Shown here: positions 27,285 through 35,175 of the stretch, piece by piece | How positions within the stretch are numbered: position 1 is the stretch's first letter | How the letters are laid out: each line of letters opens with the position of its first letter | DNA from: Bog-756 sp963734435 | GTDB lineage: Bacteria > Actinomycetota > Acidimicrobiia > Acidimicrobiales > RAAP-2 | DNA length: 64,000 nt | Direction of reading: 5' to 3' | NCBI GenBank assembly: GCA_963734435.1 | Contig: CAVTHA010000001.1 | Coordinates: forward strand, 1-64,000 | Position numbers and translations under genes: made by a program | The notes under the pieces: generated by a model | What the model was told of the DNA's origin: nothing | The model's input: only the letters and a program-made list of their open reading frames with translations | Databases searched by the model: none

Positions 27285-28844
27285 TCAATGGCGGAAGTGC
27301 CGCTCGCCCCCGGCCATGACCATGGCCATGCCGGCGGCGTCGGCGGCGGCCACGATCTCACCGTCACGGACCGACCCCCCCGGCTGCACCACCGCGGCCA
27401 CGCCCGCGTCGGCCAGCACGACCAGGCCGTCGGGGAAGGGGAAGAAGGCGTCGCTGGCCGCGGCCGCACCCATGGCCCGGGGCCCGGCCTTCGACACGGC
27501 GATCTCGGCCGCCACCACCCGTGACTGCTGGCCCGCCCCCACCCCCACGGCCCGGCCGCCGGCCACCACGGCGATGGCGTTGGAGGTGGTCCGGGCGCAG
27601 ACCTTCCAGGCCATGGTGAGGTCGCGCCACTGGGCGTCGTCCGGTCGGGCCTTGGTGGCCACCTCCCAGGTGGCCGGGTCAGCCACGAACCGGTCGGCAT
27701 CTTGGACCAGCACGCTCCCTCCGATGCTGCGGAATTGACGCTCCAATGGCTCGGGGGGCGGTGCCGACAGGATCCGGGTGGCCTTGCGCCTGGCGGCCAG
27801 GATGCCCAGGGCGGCCTCGTCGAACGAGGGGGCGATGATCACGTCTGCCTGTGGTCCCTCGGCGACGGCCTCGGCCACGCCGACGGTGACCGGTCCCCCG
27901 ATGGCCACGATCCCGCCGAAGGCCGACAGCGGGTCGCCCTCGAGGGCCCGCCGGTAGGCGGTGACCAGGTCCGTGGCCCGCGCCGCGCCACAGGGATTGG
28001 CGTGCTTGACGATGGCCACCACGACGTCGTCACCCGCCGGCTCCGCCAGCTCGTGGACGAGCCGCCAGGCGGCGTCGGCGTCGAAGACGTTCAGATAGGA
28101 CAGCTCCTTGCCCGAATGCTGCACCAGGTGGTCCCACCAGGAGTCCTGGCCCACCACCCGGTAGCGGGCCCCGTGCTGGTGGGGGTTCTCGCCGTACCGC
28201 ATCGACCCGGCCCGTTCGAGGATCAGGTGGATCGAAGGGGGAAGGACCAGGGCCAGGTCGAACTCCTCGGCGCCGGTGTCCGAGGTCCCGAGGCCCTCGC
28301 GCTCGTCGAGCCAGGCCACGATGGCGGCGTCGTACCCGGCGGTGTGGGCGAAGGCCTGGCGGGCCAGCCGTCGCCGGGTCTCGTCGGACAGGGAGCCGTG
28401 GCGGCGCAGCTCGTCGAGGATCGCCCCGTACTCGGCCGGAGAGACCACGATGCCCACATGGTCGTGGTTCTTGGCCGCGGCCCGCACCATGGTGGGCCCG
28501 CCGACATCGATGAGCTCGACCGACGGGTCGGAGGTGAAGGGATAGAGGTTGCACACCACCAGGTCGATGAGCCCGATGCCCTGCTGCTCGAGGTCGTCCA
28601 GGTGGTCGGACTTGGACCGGTCGGCCAGGATGCCGCCATGGATGGTGGGGTGCAGCGTCTTCACCCGGCCCCCGAGCATCTCCGGCGCGCCGGTGAGGTC
28701 GGCCACCTGGACATGGTCGATGTCGGCGTCGGCCAGGACGGCCGACGTGCCGCCGCTCGAGACCAGCTCCCAACCGAGCTCGGAGAGGCCACGGGCCAGG
28801 TCGACCAAGCCCGTCTTGTCGTACACCGACAGCAGTGCCCTCAT
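27285..28844 (-). CDS. purH: Bifunctional AICAR transformylase / IMP cyclohydrolase
   Basis: 519 residues. It catalyses the last two steps of IMP synthesis. The N-terminal cyclohydrolase domain shows SVYDKTGLVDLARGLSELGW, GGRVKTLHPTIHGGILADR and VCNLYPF; the C-terminal transformylase shows RYGENPHQHGARY, KHANPCGAA, DPLSAFGGIVA and FFPFPDGLVVLADAG, ending GERHFRH. The start ATG 28844 overlaps the purN stop by 4 nt. No slip. It uses 10-formyl-THF, which folD downstream supplies. Confidence 0.96.
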   Translation of the reverse strand: MRALLSVYDKTGLVDLARGLSELGWELVSSGGTSAVLADADIDHVQVADLTGAPEMLGGRVKTLHPTIHGGILADRSKSDHLDDLEQQGIGLIDLVVCNLYPFTSDPSVELIDVGGPTMVRAAAKNHDHVGIVVSPAEYGAILDELRRHGSLSDETRRRLARQAFAHTAGYDAAIVAWLDEREGLGTSDTGAEEFDLALVLPPSIHLILERAGSMRYGENPHQHGARYRVVGQDSWWDHLVQHSGKELSYLNVFDADAAWRLVHELAEPAGDDVVVAIVKHANPCGAARATDLVTAYRRALEGDPLSAFGGIVAIGGPVTVGVAEAVAEGPQADVIIAPSFDEAALGILAARRKATRILSAPPPEPLERQFRSIGGSVLVQDADRFVADPATWEVATKARPDDAQWRDLTMAWKVCARTTSNAIAVVAGGRAVGVGAGQQSRVVAAEIAVSKAGPRAMGAAAASDAFFPFPDGLVVLADAGVAAVVQPGGSVRDGEIVAAADAAGMAMVMAGGERHFRH

Positions 28845-29491
28845 GGCGCAACCTCCGTCGGTGATCCTGGCCCATCCCCCGCCGTGGCCGCCAGCCCGGC
28901 GATGAACCGGCGAATGGTGTCGGGATAGAGGGTTCGTTCGACGACCTTGATGCGCTCGTGCAAGGAGGCCTCGGTGTCCCCGGGGAGCACCGGCACCGCC
29001 TGTTGGGCCAGCACCGGGCCGGCATCCATCTCCAGGGTGGCGACGTGGACGGTGGTGCCGGTCTCCTCCGCGCCGGCCGCCAGGGCTTCGGCCACCGCGT
29101 GCCAGCCCGGGAAGGCGGGCAACAGGGCCGGGTGGGTGTTGAGTATGCGGCCGGGAAAGGCATCGTGCACCGGGCGGCCGAGCACCGTCCCGAACCCCGC
29201 CATGACCACCACGTCGACGCCGGCGTCCAGCAGCGCCTCGGCCAGCGCGGCGGTGTAGCGGTCCCGCTCGAAGCCCGGCCCGAAACCGCCGAACTCGGAA
29301 CGGGCGACCAACCGGGTCGGAACGCCACCGGCGGCGGCCACCTCGAGGGCACGGCACGGCCGGTCGGTGATGACCACCGTGACCGGGAGGTCGGCGGCGA
29401 TGATGGATTCGAGAATGGTGCCGCCGCCGGAGGCCAGCACCCCGATGCGTACGCCGTTCGAGGCGGGATCTCGGGACGCGACGGCGGGCAC
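28841..29491 (-). CDS. purN: Phosphoribosylglycinamide formyltransferase
   Basis: Transfers a formyl group from 10-formyl-THF to GAR in purine synthesis. 216 residues. IGVLASGGGTILESIIAA is the phosphate-binding start (family GSGSNLQA, here GGGTILES), VVMAGFGTVLGRPV, the catalytic Asn/His in RILNTHPALLPAFPGW, and the Asp in LEMDAGPVLAQQAVPVLPGD. Substitution of the usual SN by TI near the start is a mild departure. It forms an operon with purH (ATGA overlap) behind a structured 270-bp leader. Confidence 0.9.
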   Translation of the reverse strand: MPAVASRDPASNGVRIGVLASGGGTILESIIAADLPVTVVITDRPCRALEVAAAGGVPTRLVARSEFGGFGPGFERDRYTAALAEALLDAGVDVVVMAGFGTVLGRPVHDAFPGRILNTHPALLPAFPGWHAVAEALAAGAEETGTTVHVATLEMDAGPVLAQQAVPVLPGDTEASLHERIKVVERTLYPDTIRRFIAGLAATAGDGPGSPTEVAP

Positions 29492-29527
29492 GGCCGCACG
29501 CTACCAGCGCGCCTTCGGGCCCAGTCC

Positions 29528-29636
29528 GGGGACCACTGACCCCGCAAAGGGCCAGTGGTGCGGTCCCCGGGGCGACGGGACCAGCGACGTGGCCCTCCCG
29601 GCCTGCCTCCGGGTGGGGCCGACGTCGCTCGGTCCC
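29528..29636. other. Two strong tandem hairpins upstream of purN
   Basis: Between the HAD gene and purN. Hairpin B (29577-29636) pairs GGGACC-AGCGACGT-GGCC with its complement with only single-base bulges, about 18 bp. Hairpin A (29528-29568) pairs ACCACTG/CAGTGGT with alternative GGGGACC/GGTCCCC pairing. Neither is followed by a clear T-run on the minus strand. It could be a terminator of the HAD gene, an attenuator or a structured leader of purNH. I could not fit it to the ZTP (pfl) riboswitch consensus. Confidence 0.5.
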
Positions 29637-29763
29637 CCCTGCCCAGGGAATGCCCCTCGTGACAGCTGTATCGGCACTGTTGGACCATTTCCCAAGCGGT
29701 TATTTCGGGGATCGCGCCCGGCTCGGCTCCCCCGCCGAAGGCGACGCCGGCGCCGGCGCCGGG

Positions 29764-30465
29764 CTACCCCTCGAGCGACCGGATGAGGTTCCCGTCGAAC
29801 TCGGCCAACGAGCTGAGGCGTGCTTCGCAGAAGCCCCATCGCCGGGAGCCCAGCGCGGCCGGCTCGGGCACCACCACCACCACCAGCATGCGGGCCGCCT
29901 TGGCGGCGATGGCCCCGTGGAAGGAGTCCTCCACCGCCAGGCAGGCGGTCGGGTCCACCCCCAGCTTGGTGGCGGTCGAGAGGTAGGCGCCGGGGTGGGG
30001 CTTGCCCCGCGGTTCCCACTCGGCCGTGTGCCAGGCCCGCACGGCCGATTCGATCCCGAGGCGCCGGAGGCCCGCCTCCACCACCGCGGCGTAGGACCCC
30101 GAGCAGACCCCGACCGCCAGGCCCAGGCGTTCGCAGAGGGCCACGGCCTCGAGCGCCCCGGGCATCGGCGAGGCCGAGGCGGCCACCAGCTCGGCCACCC
30201 GGGAGGTGATGGCGTGGGCGACCTCGACCGGCGACATGCCGTCCCAGGGACGGCGCTCCCACCATGGCCGGACGCCGTCATCGATGCGGAGGCCCATGGT
30301 CTCCCGCAGCTCGGCCTGGTCCAGGTGGAGGCCGAGACCACCGAAGATCTCGAGCTCGGCCTGGCGCCAGCAGGGCTCCGAGTCGATGAGCAGGCCGTCG
30401 AGATCGAAGACGACGGCGGCGATCGGCCGGCCGGCCAGCGCCGCCGCCGGTACGTCGGAGCCCAA
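29764..30465 (-). CDS. HAD-IA hydrolase, phosphoglucomutase/sugar-phosphatase-like
   Basis: 233 residues, cytoplasmic, cap type C1. FDLDGLLIDSEPCW is motif I with both Asp residues, VCSGS is motif II, KPHPGAYL carries the motif III Lys, and AVEDSFHGAIAAKAA is motif IV. The closest groups are hexitol/2-deoxyglucose-6-phosphatases (HxpB-like) and beta-phosphoglucomutases; the SEPCW after motif I favours the former. The true substrate is open. It follows sucD on the same strand after a 17-nt gap and is probably co-transcribed. Confidence 0.85.
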   Translation of the reverse strand: MGSDVPAAALAGRPIAAVVFDLDGLLIDSEPCWRQAELEIFGGLGLHLDQAELRETMGLRIDDGVRPWWERRPWDGMSPVEVAHAITSRVAELVAASASPMPGALEAVALCERLGLAVGVCSGSYAAVVEAGLRRLGIESAVRAWHTAEWEPRGKPHPGAYLSTATKLGVDPTACLAVEDSFHGAIAAKAARMLVVVVVPEPAALGSRRWGFCEARLSSLAEFDGNLIRSLEG

Positions 30466-30482
30466 CCCCCCGTGGTGACCGG

Positions 30483-31373
30483 TCAGTCGAGCTTCCTGAC
30501 CACCGCCACCATGGCCTCGCCCGCCTCCGTCGGGTTGAGCGCCACCGTGGCCCCGGCGGCCGACAGGGCTTCCATCTTCGCCCGGGCCGTCCCCTTGGAC
30601 CCCGAGATGATGGCCCCGGCGTGGCCCATCTTGCGCCCGGGCGGCGCCGTCACCCCGGCCACGTAGGACACGACCGGCTTGCTCACCGACGTGGCGATGA
30701 ACTCGGCTGCCTCCTCCTCGGCGGAGCCGCCGATCTCGCCGATCATCATGATGGCCCGGGTGTCGGAGTCGGCCTCGAAGGCGGCCAGGCAGTCGATGAA
30801 GCTGGTGCCCGGAACCGGGTCACCACCGATGCCGACGCAGGTGGTCTGGCCCACGCCCTGTTGGGAGAGCTCGTGCAGTGCCTGGTAGGTGAGGGTCCCC
30901 GAGCGGCTCACGATCCCGACCGGGCCGCCGGCCATGGCGATGTCACCCGACGTGATGCCGATGTTGCACTTGCCCGGCGAGATGATGCCGGGACAGTTCG
31001 GGCCGAGCAGCCGTGTACCGGGGAATTCGCGCACCAACCGGTTGTAGGCCATCGCTTCGTCCTGGGCGGGAATGCCCTCGGTGATGCAGACCACGAACGG
31101 CACACCGGCGGCGGCGGCCTCGACGATGGCGTCGGCCGCGAACTTGGGCGGGACCGAGATGAACGAGGCGTTGGCCCCGGTGGCCGACACCGCCTCGGCC
31201 ACCGTGGCGAACACCGGGATCTCCTCGATCTCCTCGCCACCCCGCTTGGGGTTGGTCCCGGCCACCACCTGGGTGCCGTAGGCCCGGTTGCGGAGGCCGT
31301 GGAAGAGACCCTGGCTGGTGGGGCTGAGGCCCTGGACGACCACTTTGGTCGTCTCGTCGACGAAGACGCTCAT
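30483..31373 (-). CDS. sucD: Succinyl-CoA synthetase alpha subunit
   Basis: 296 residues. The TCA-cycle enzyme makes ATP or GTP from succinyl-CoA. N-terminal CoA-binding Rossmann region (KVVVQGLSPTSQGLFHG), CITEGIP, GPNCPGIISPGKCNIGI, IVSRSGTLTYQALHELSQQG, IGEIGGSAEEEAA, and the phosphorylated His in GRKMGHAGAIISG. Start ATG 31373 overlaps the sucC stop (ATGA). Complete with no slip. Confidence 0.96.
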   Translation of the reverse strand: MSVFVDETTKVVVQGLSPTSQGLFHGLRNRAYGTQVVAGTNPKRGGEEIEEIPVFATVAEAVSATGANASFISVPPKFAADAIVEAAAAGVPFVVCITEGIPAQDEAMAYNRLVREFPGTRLLGPNCPGIISPGKCNIGITSGDIAMAGGPVGIVSRSGTLTYQALHELSQQGVGQTTCVGIGGDPVPGTSFIDCLAAFEADSDTRAIMMIGEIGGSAEEEAAEFIATSVSKPVVSYVAGVTAPPGRKMGHAGAIISGSKGTARAKMEALSAAGATVALNPTEAGEAMVAVVRKLD

Positions 31374-32519
31374 GACGCCCCCCCGGATAGGGCCACCGCC
31401 CGCCTGGCGGCATCGAGCATGGTGGGCTCGGCCACCAGCCGGTCGGAGAGGCGGGGGGCGATGATCTGGCGGCCGGCTTCGGCATTGGTGCCGTCGAGGC
31501 GCAGCACGATGGGGGACGAGATGTCCACCCGATCGAGGGCCTCGAGGACGCCGTTCGCCACCTCGTCGACTCGGGTGATCCCCCCGAAGATGTTGACGAA
31601 GATGGACCGCACCGCCGGATCGGAGTTGATGACCTCCAACGCCGCGGCCATGACATCGGCGTTGGCCCCACCTCCGATGTCCAGGAAGTTGGCCGCCGAG
31701 CCGCCGCACTGGTTGACCACATCCAGCGTGCTCATGGCCAGCCCGGCCCCGTTGGCGATGATCCCGACCGAACCCTCGAGGCCGATGTAGTTGAGCCCGC
31801 GTGCCTTGGCCCGCGTCTCCCGCTCGTCCTCATCGTCGTCGCCGGCGAACTCCTCCCATTCGGGGTGACGGAAGGCGGCGTTGTCATCGAGGGTGACCTT
31901 GGCATCGAGGGCGTGCACCTTGCCCTCGGGGGTGAGGATCAGTGGGTTGATCTCCGCCAGGTCGCAGTCGCCCTCGGTGTAGCACGTGTACAGCTTGACG
32001 AGGAGCTGTGCCGCCTGGTCGCGGGCCTCGTCGTCGGAGACCGGCCCGGTCGACCCATCGGCGGGCCTCCTCCGGGCCCAACCCGTCGACCGGATCGATG
32101 TGGACCGTGGCGATGGCATCAGGGTTGGTGACGGCCACCTCCTCGATCTCGACGCCCCCCTCGGCCGAGAGCATCCCGAGATGGTTCTTGGCGCTGCGGT
32201 CGAGGGTGAAACTGGCGTAGTACTCGCGGGCGATGTCCGACGCGTGCTCGATCCACAGGCGCTCGACCACATGTCCCTTGATGTCGAGCCCGAGGATGTT
32301 GCCGGCGTGGGTGCGGACCTCCCCGGCGTCGGCGGCCAGCTTGACCCCACCCGCCTTCCCGCGACCGCCCACCTTGACCTGCGCCTTGACCACTACCGGG
32401 TAGCCCGCCGCCTCGGCCTGGGCGACCGCCTCCTCGACCGTGTCGGCCACCCCACCCTTGGAGATGGGTATGCCGAACCGGGCAAAGTACTGCTTACCCT
32501 GATATTCGAAGAGATCCAC
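31370..32519 (-). CDS. sucC: Succinyl-CoA synthetase beta subunit (one frame slip)
   Basis: ATP-grasp subunit of succinyl-CoA synthetase. From ATG 32519: MDLFEYQGKQYFARFGIPIS, VVKAQVKVGGRGKAGGVKLA, and LWIEHASDIAREYYASFTLD. A single-base slip near 32055 follows DGLGPEEARR; the next frame continues DQAAQLLVKLYTCYTEGDCD, LAEINPLIL and the conserved GLNYIGLEGSVGIIANGAGLAMSTL region, GGGANADVM, FVNIFGGITRVDEVA and VLRLDGTNAEAGRQI. The total of about 383 residues is usual. An essential gene with perfect conservation on both sides of one slip suggests a sequence error. Confidence 0.92.
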
Positions 32520-32739
32520 AGGATCCGTTCCTCTCTGTCCTTGGTTGCGATCTTTCGTTGATTCGGTCTACGGCTCGGGTGGAGGGCCGGGCCTTCCCGA
32601 GACCAGGGCAACGGCACCGGGCGGCGCCACCTCCGATACCAGCTCGATGCGTCCCACCCCGCAGGCCCGGCCGTCCACCCGAGGCGAGCGGTGGGCCAGT
32701 TGAGCCTGTCAAATGGGAGAAAACGGGGGCAAATTCGGG

Positions 32740-33156
32740 TCAGGCGCCGACCCCGCTCTCCCGGGCGTCGAGGGCGTGGCCCAACCAAGCCCCGATGGCC
32801 GGCAAGGGGGCACCGGGGGTGAAGACCTCGGCCACCCCGAGGTCCTTCAGCACGGGGATGTCGGCCTCGGGGATGATCCCACCCACCAGGACCAACACGT
32901 CCTCCCGGCCGTGCTGGCGGAGCCCGTCGATGACCCGCGGGACCAGCGTCAGGTGGGCCCCGGACAGTAGTGACAGGCCGACGGCATCGGCGTCCTCCTG
33001 GATGACGGCCTGCACCACCTGTTCGGCGGTCTGATGAAGACCGGTGTAGATCACCTCGAAGCCGGCGTCACGGAGCGCCCGGGCGATGACTTTCGCCCCC
33101 CGGTCGTGCCCGTCGAGCCCGGGTTTGGCCACGACCACTCGGTACGGGCGTTTCAC
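32740..33156 (-). CDS. Free-standing cobalamin-binding domain, methylmalonyl-CoA mutase C-terminal type
   Basis: 138 residues: RVVVAKPGLDGHDRGAKVIA contains the DxHxxG motif whose His ligates cobalt, followed by VIYTGLHQTAEQVVQAVIQE, DAVGLSLLSGAH (the SxL motif) and VLVGGIIPEADIPVL. This is the B12 domain of methylmalonyl-CoA mutase, encoded alone as in McmA2-type small subunits; a partner catalytic subunit should be elsewhere. Start GTG 33156 has no Shine-Dalgarno but TAGTAT lies about 8 nt upstream, suggesting a leaderless message. It follows sucC on the same strand; propionate and succinate metabolism are connected. Confidence 0.88.
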   Translation of the reverse strand: MKRPYRVVVAKPGLDGHDRGAKVIARALRDAGFEVIYTGLHQTAEQVVQAVIQEDADAVGLSLLSGAHLTLVPRVIDGLRQHGREDVLVLVGGIIPEADIPVLKDLGVAEVFTPGAPLPAIGAWLGHALDARESGVGA

Positions 33157-33226
33157 GGAGGCAGATACTAACCCTGAGGGGTGGTCAGACTCTCCGGCGG
33201 CCCAGGCCACGATGGGGTTTGGCAGA

Positions 33227-34102
33227 ATGACCGGCATGATTCCGACCGGAGGCACCGGGATCTGGAGCAGCGGCCTGCGGTACGGCGATCCGGCCGAGGC
33301 CGCCGACTCCGCAGCCGAGCTGGAGGAGCTCGGCTACACCGCCCTCTGGGTGCCCGACGTCGGGGGCGACGTGTTCGGCGTGGTCGAACGACTGATGGCC
33401 GCGACCCGGACGGCCACCGTGGCCACGGGGATCCTGAACCTCTGGATGCACACGGCGGCGGAGACGGCCGAGGCCCACGCCCGCCTGACGTCGGAACGCG
33501 GTGACCGGTTCCTGCTCGGGATCGGGGTGAGCCACCGCGCCCTCATCGACGCCGGTGAGGAGGGCCGTTACCGGAAGCCGCTGGCGGCCATGGCCGCCTT
33601 TCTGGACGGGCTCGACTCCGCCCCGGCGCCGGTGGACAGGTCGAGGCGGGTCCTGGCGGCCCTGGGCCCGAAGATGTTGGCGCTGGCCCGAGACCGTTCC
33701 GCCGGTGCCCACCCCTACCACGTGACCCCGGAGCACACGGCCATGGCCCGGGAGGCGCTCGGTCCCTCCGGCCTTGTCCTGCCCGAGCAGGCGGTGGTGC
33801 TCACGACGGATCCCGCAGCGGTACGGCGCATCGGCCACGAGCATCTCGCCACCTACCTGGCCCTCCCCAACTACGCCAACAACTTTCGCCGGCTCGGCTT
33901 CGGCGACGAGGAGCTCTCCTCGGGCGGCAGCGACCGGCTGGTCGACGCCCTCATTGCCTGGGGGGACGTCCAAGCCATCGCCTCCCGGGTGGCGCAGCAC
34001 CGAGACGCCGGCGCCGATCACGTGTGCATCCAGGTGCTCGGCGAGGAGGGACCGCTACCCCGGAAGACGTGGAGGGAGCTGGCGCCCGCCCTCACGGCAT
34101 AA
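33227..34102 (+). CDS. LLM-class F420-dependent oxidoreductase
   Basis: 291 residues of the luciferase-like TIM-barrel group using F420. WSSGLRYGDPAEAADSAAEL, LGYTALWVPDVGGDVF, TVATGILNLWMHTAAETAEA, DRFLLGIGVSHRALID, and GAHPYHVTPEHTAMARE are typical of the TIGR03620-type subfamily. ATG 33227 or ATG 33236 are both possible; neither has a clear ribosome site. It is divergent from the B12-domain gene with only 70 bp between starts. The substrate is unknown; the presence suggests the host makes F420. Confidence 0.85.
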   Translation: MTGMIPTGGTGIWSSGLRYGDPAEAADSAAELEELGYTALWVPDVGGDVFGVVERLMAATRTATVATGILNLWMHTAAETAEAHARLTSERGDRFLLGIGVSHRALIDAGEEGRYRKPLAAMAAFLDGLDSAPAPVDRSRRVLAALGPKMLALARDRSAGAHPYHVTPEHTAMAREALGPSGLVLPEQAVVLTTDPAAVRRIGHEHLATYLALPNYANNFRRLGFGDEELSSGGSDRLVDALIAWGDVQAIASRVAQHRDAGADHVCIQVLGEEGPLPRKTWRELAPALTA

Positions 34103-34212
34103 CCCCGCCCCCCAACAGGCCCTACCCTGGGGGGCCGTGATACCTTCCCGGCGGTGCTCCGCCGGCGCCCCCACCATGTCCAGGCTGCGAGGACCCAGGC
34201 CCCGAGGACACC

Positions 34213-35175
34213 GTGACCACTCCGGCTGAGGCCGTGGGCCGACCGGACGAACCCCCTGCTCAGCCTGCGCCCCGGACCCCCCTGCCGCTGCCCCTCGAAC
34301 TGCTCCGCCTGTCGCGTCCGCGCCAGTGGATCAAGAACGTCCTGGTGTTCGTGGCCCCGGCGGCCGCCGGCGTCCTGTTCCACCGGACCGTTCTGCTGCA
34401 CGCGGTGGCGGCCTTCGCCCTGTTCTGTGTGGCCGCTTCGGGCACCTACTTCCTCAACGACGCCATCGACGCCGAGTCGGACCGGAGGCACCCGAGGAAG
34501 CGACAGCGCCCGATCGCCGCCGGGCTGGTCTCGATCCCGCTGGCCGTCGGACTCGGGGTGGCCATGCTGGCCGTCTCGACCGGGGTCGCCGCCCTGCTGG
34601 CCGGGTGGCACCTGTCCGTGGTCATCGCCATCTACGCAGCCATCAATGTGGCCTATTCACTCGAGCTCAAGAACGAGGCGGTGGTCGACCTGGTGGCCGT
34701 CAGTGCCGGGTTCGTCCTGCGAGCGGTGGCCGGGGGCGTGGCCACCGGTGTGACCCTCTCCAACTGGTTCCTCATCGTGACCTCGTTCGGGTCGCTCCTC
34801 GTCGTGACCGGGAAGCGGTCGGGGGAGATGCAGCTGCTCGACGAGCACGACACCGACCACGACTCGGTCCGCCAGGCGCTCGGGTCCTACACGCCGACCT
34901 TCCTGCGGTCGGTCCGGACCATGTCCGCCGCCGTCACCGTCACCGCCTACTGCCTCTGGGCCTTCGAACGGGCCGCCCAGCTGCACCCCGGTCACGACCC
35001 CATCTGGTTCCAGCTGACCGTCGTACCGTTCACCATCGCCCTCTTGCACGTGGTCCTCATCCTGGACTCGGGGGTCGGGGCCGCCCCCGAGGAGCTGGCC
35101 TTGAAGGACCATCGCCTGCAGGTCTACGGCGTGTGCTGGGCAGCACTGTTCGCCATCGGCGTCTACGCCGCATGA
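34213..35175 (+). CDS. Decaprenyl-phosphate phosphoribosyltransferase (UbiA family)
   Basis: 320-residue polytopic membrane prenyl transferase of the Rv3806c type: it puts phosphoribose from PRPP on decaprenyl phosphate, the first step to the arabinan donor. The LLRLSRPRQWIKNVLVFVAP start, the Asp-rich NDAIDAESDRRHPRKRQRP motif, and a second motif after the fourth helix (YSLELKNEAVVDLVAVSAGF) are present, with about nine hydrophobic helices. GTG 34213 is preceded by GAGGA. Its stop overlaps the dprE1 start (ATGA), which fixes its role in the same pathway. Confidence 0.88.
   Translation: MTTPAEAVGRPDEPPAQPAPRTPLPLPLELLRLSRPRQWIKNVLVFVAPAAAGVLFHRTVLLHAVAAFALFCVAASGTYFLNDAIDAESDRRHPRKRQRPIAAGLVSIPLAVGLGVAMLAVSTGVAALLAGWHLSVVIAIYAAINVAYSLELKNEAVVDLVAVSAGFVLRAVAGGVATGVTLSNWFLIVTSFGSLLVVTGKRSGEMQLLDEHDTDHDSVRQALGSYTPTFLRSVRTMSAAVTVTAYCLWAFERAAQLHPGHDPIWFQLTVVPFTIALLHVVLILDSGVGAAPEELALKDHRLQVYGVCWAALFAIGVYAA

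Noticed and set aside
27702..28928. Long plus-strand open frame opposite purH
   Set aside because: purH motifs are complete on the minus strand; the plus frame is His/Gly/Val-rich shadow sequence.
29528..29636. ZTP (pfl) riboswitch upstream of purN
   Set aside because: The genomic context fits, but the conserved pfl core bases are not present; kept only as unknown hairpins.
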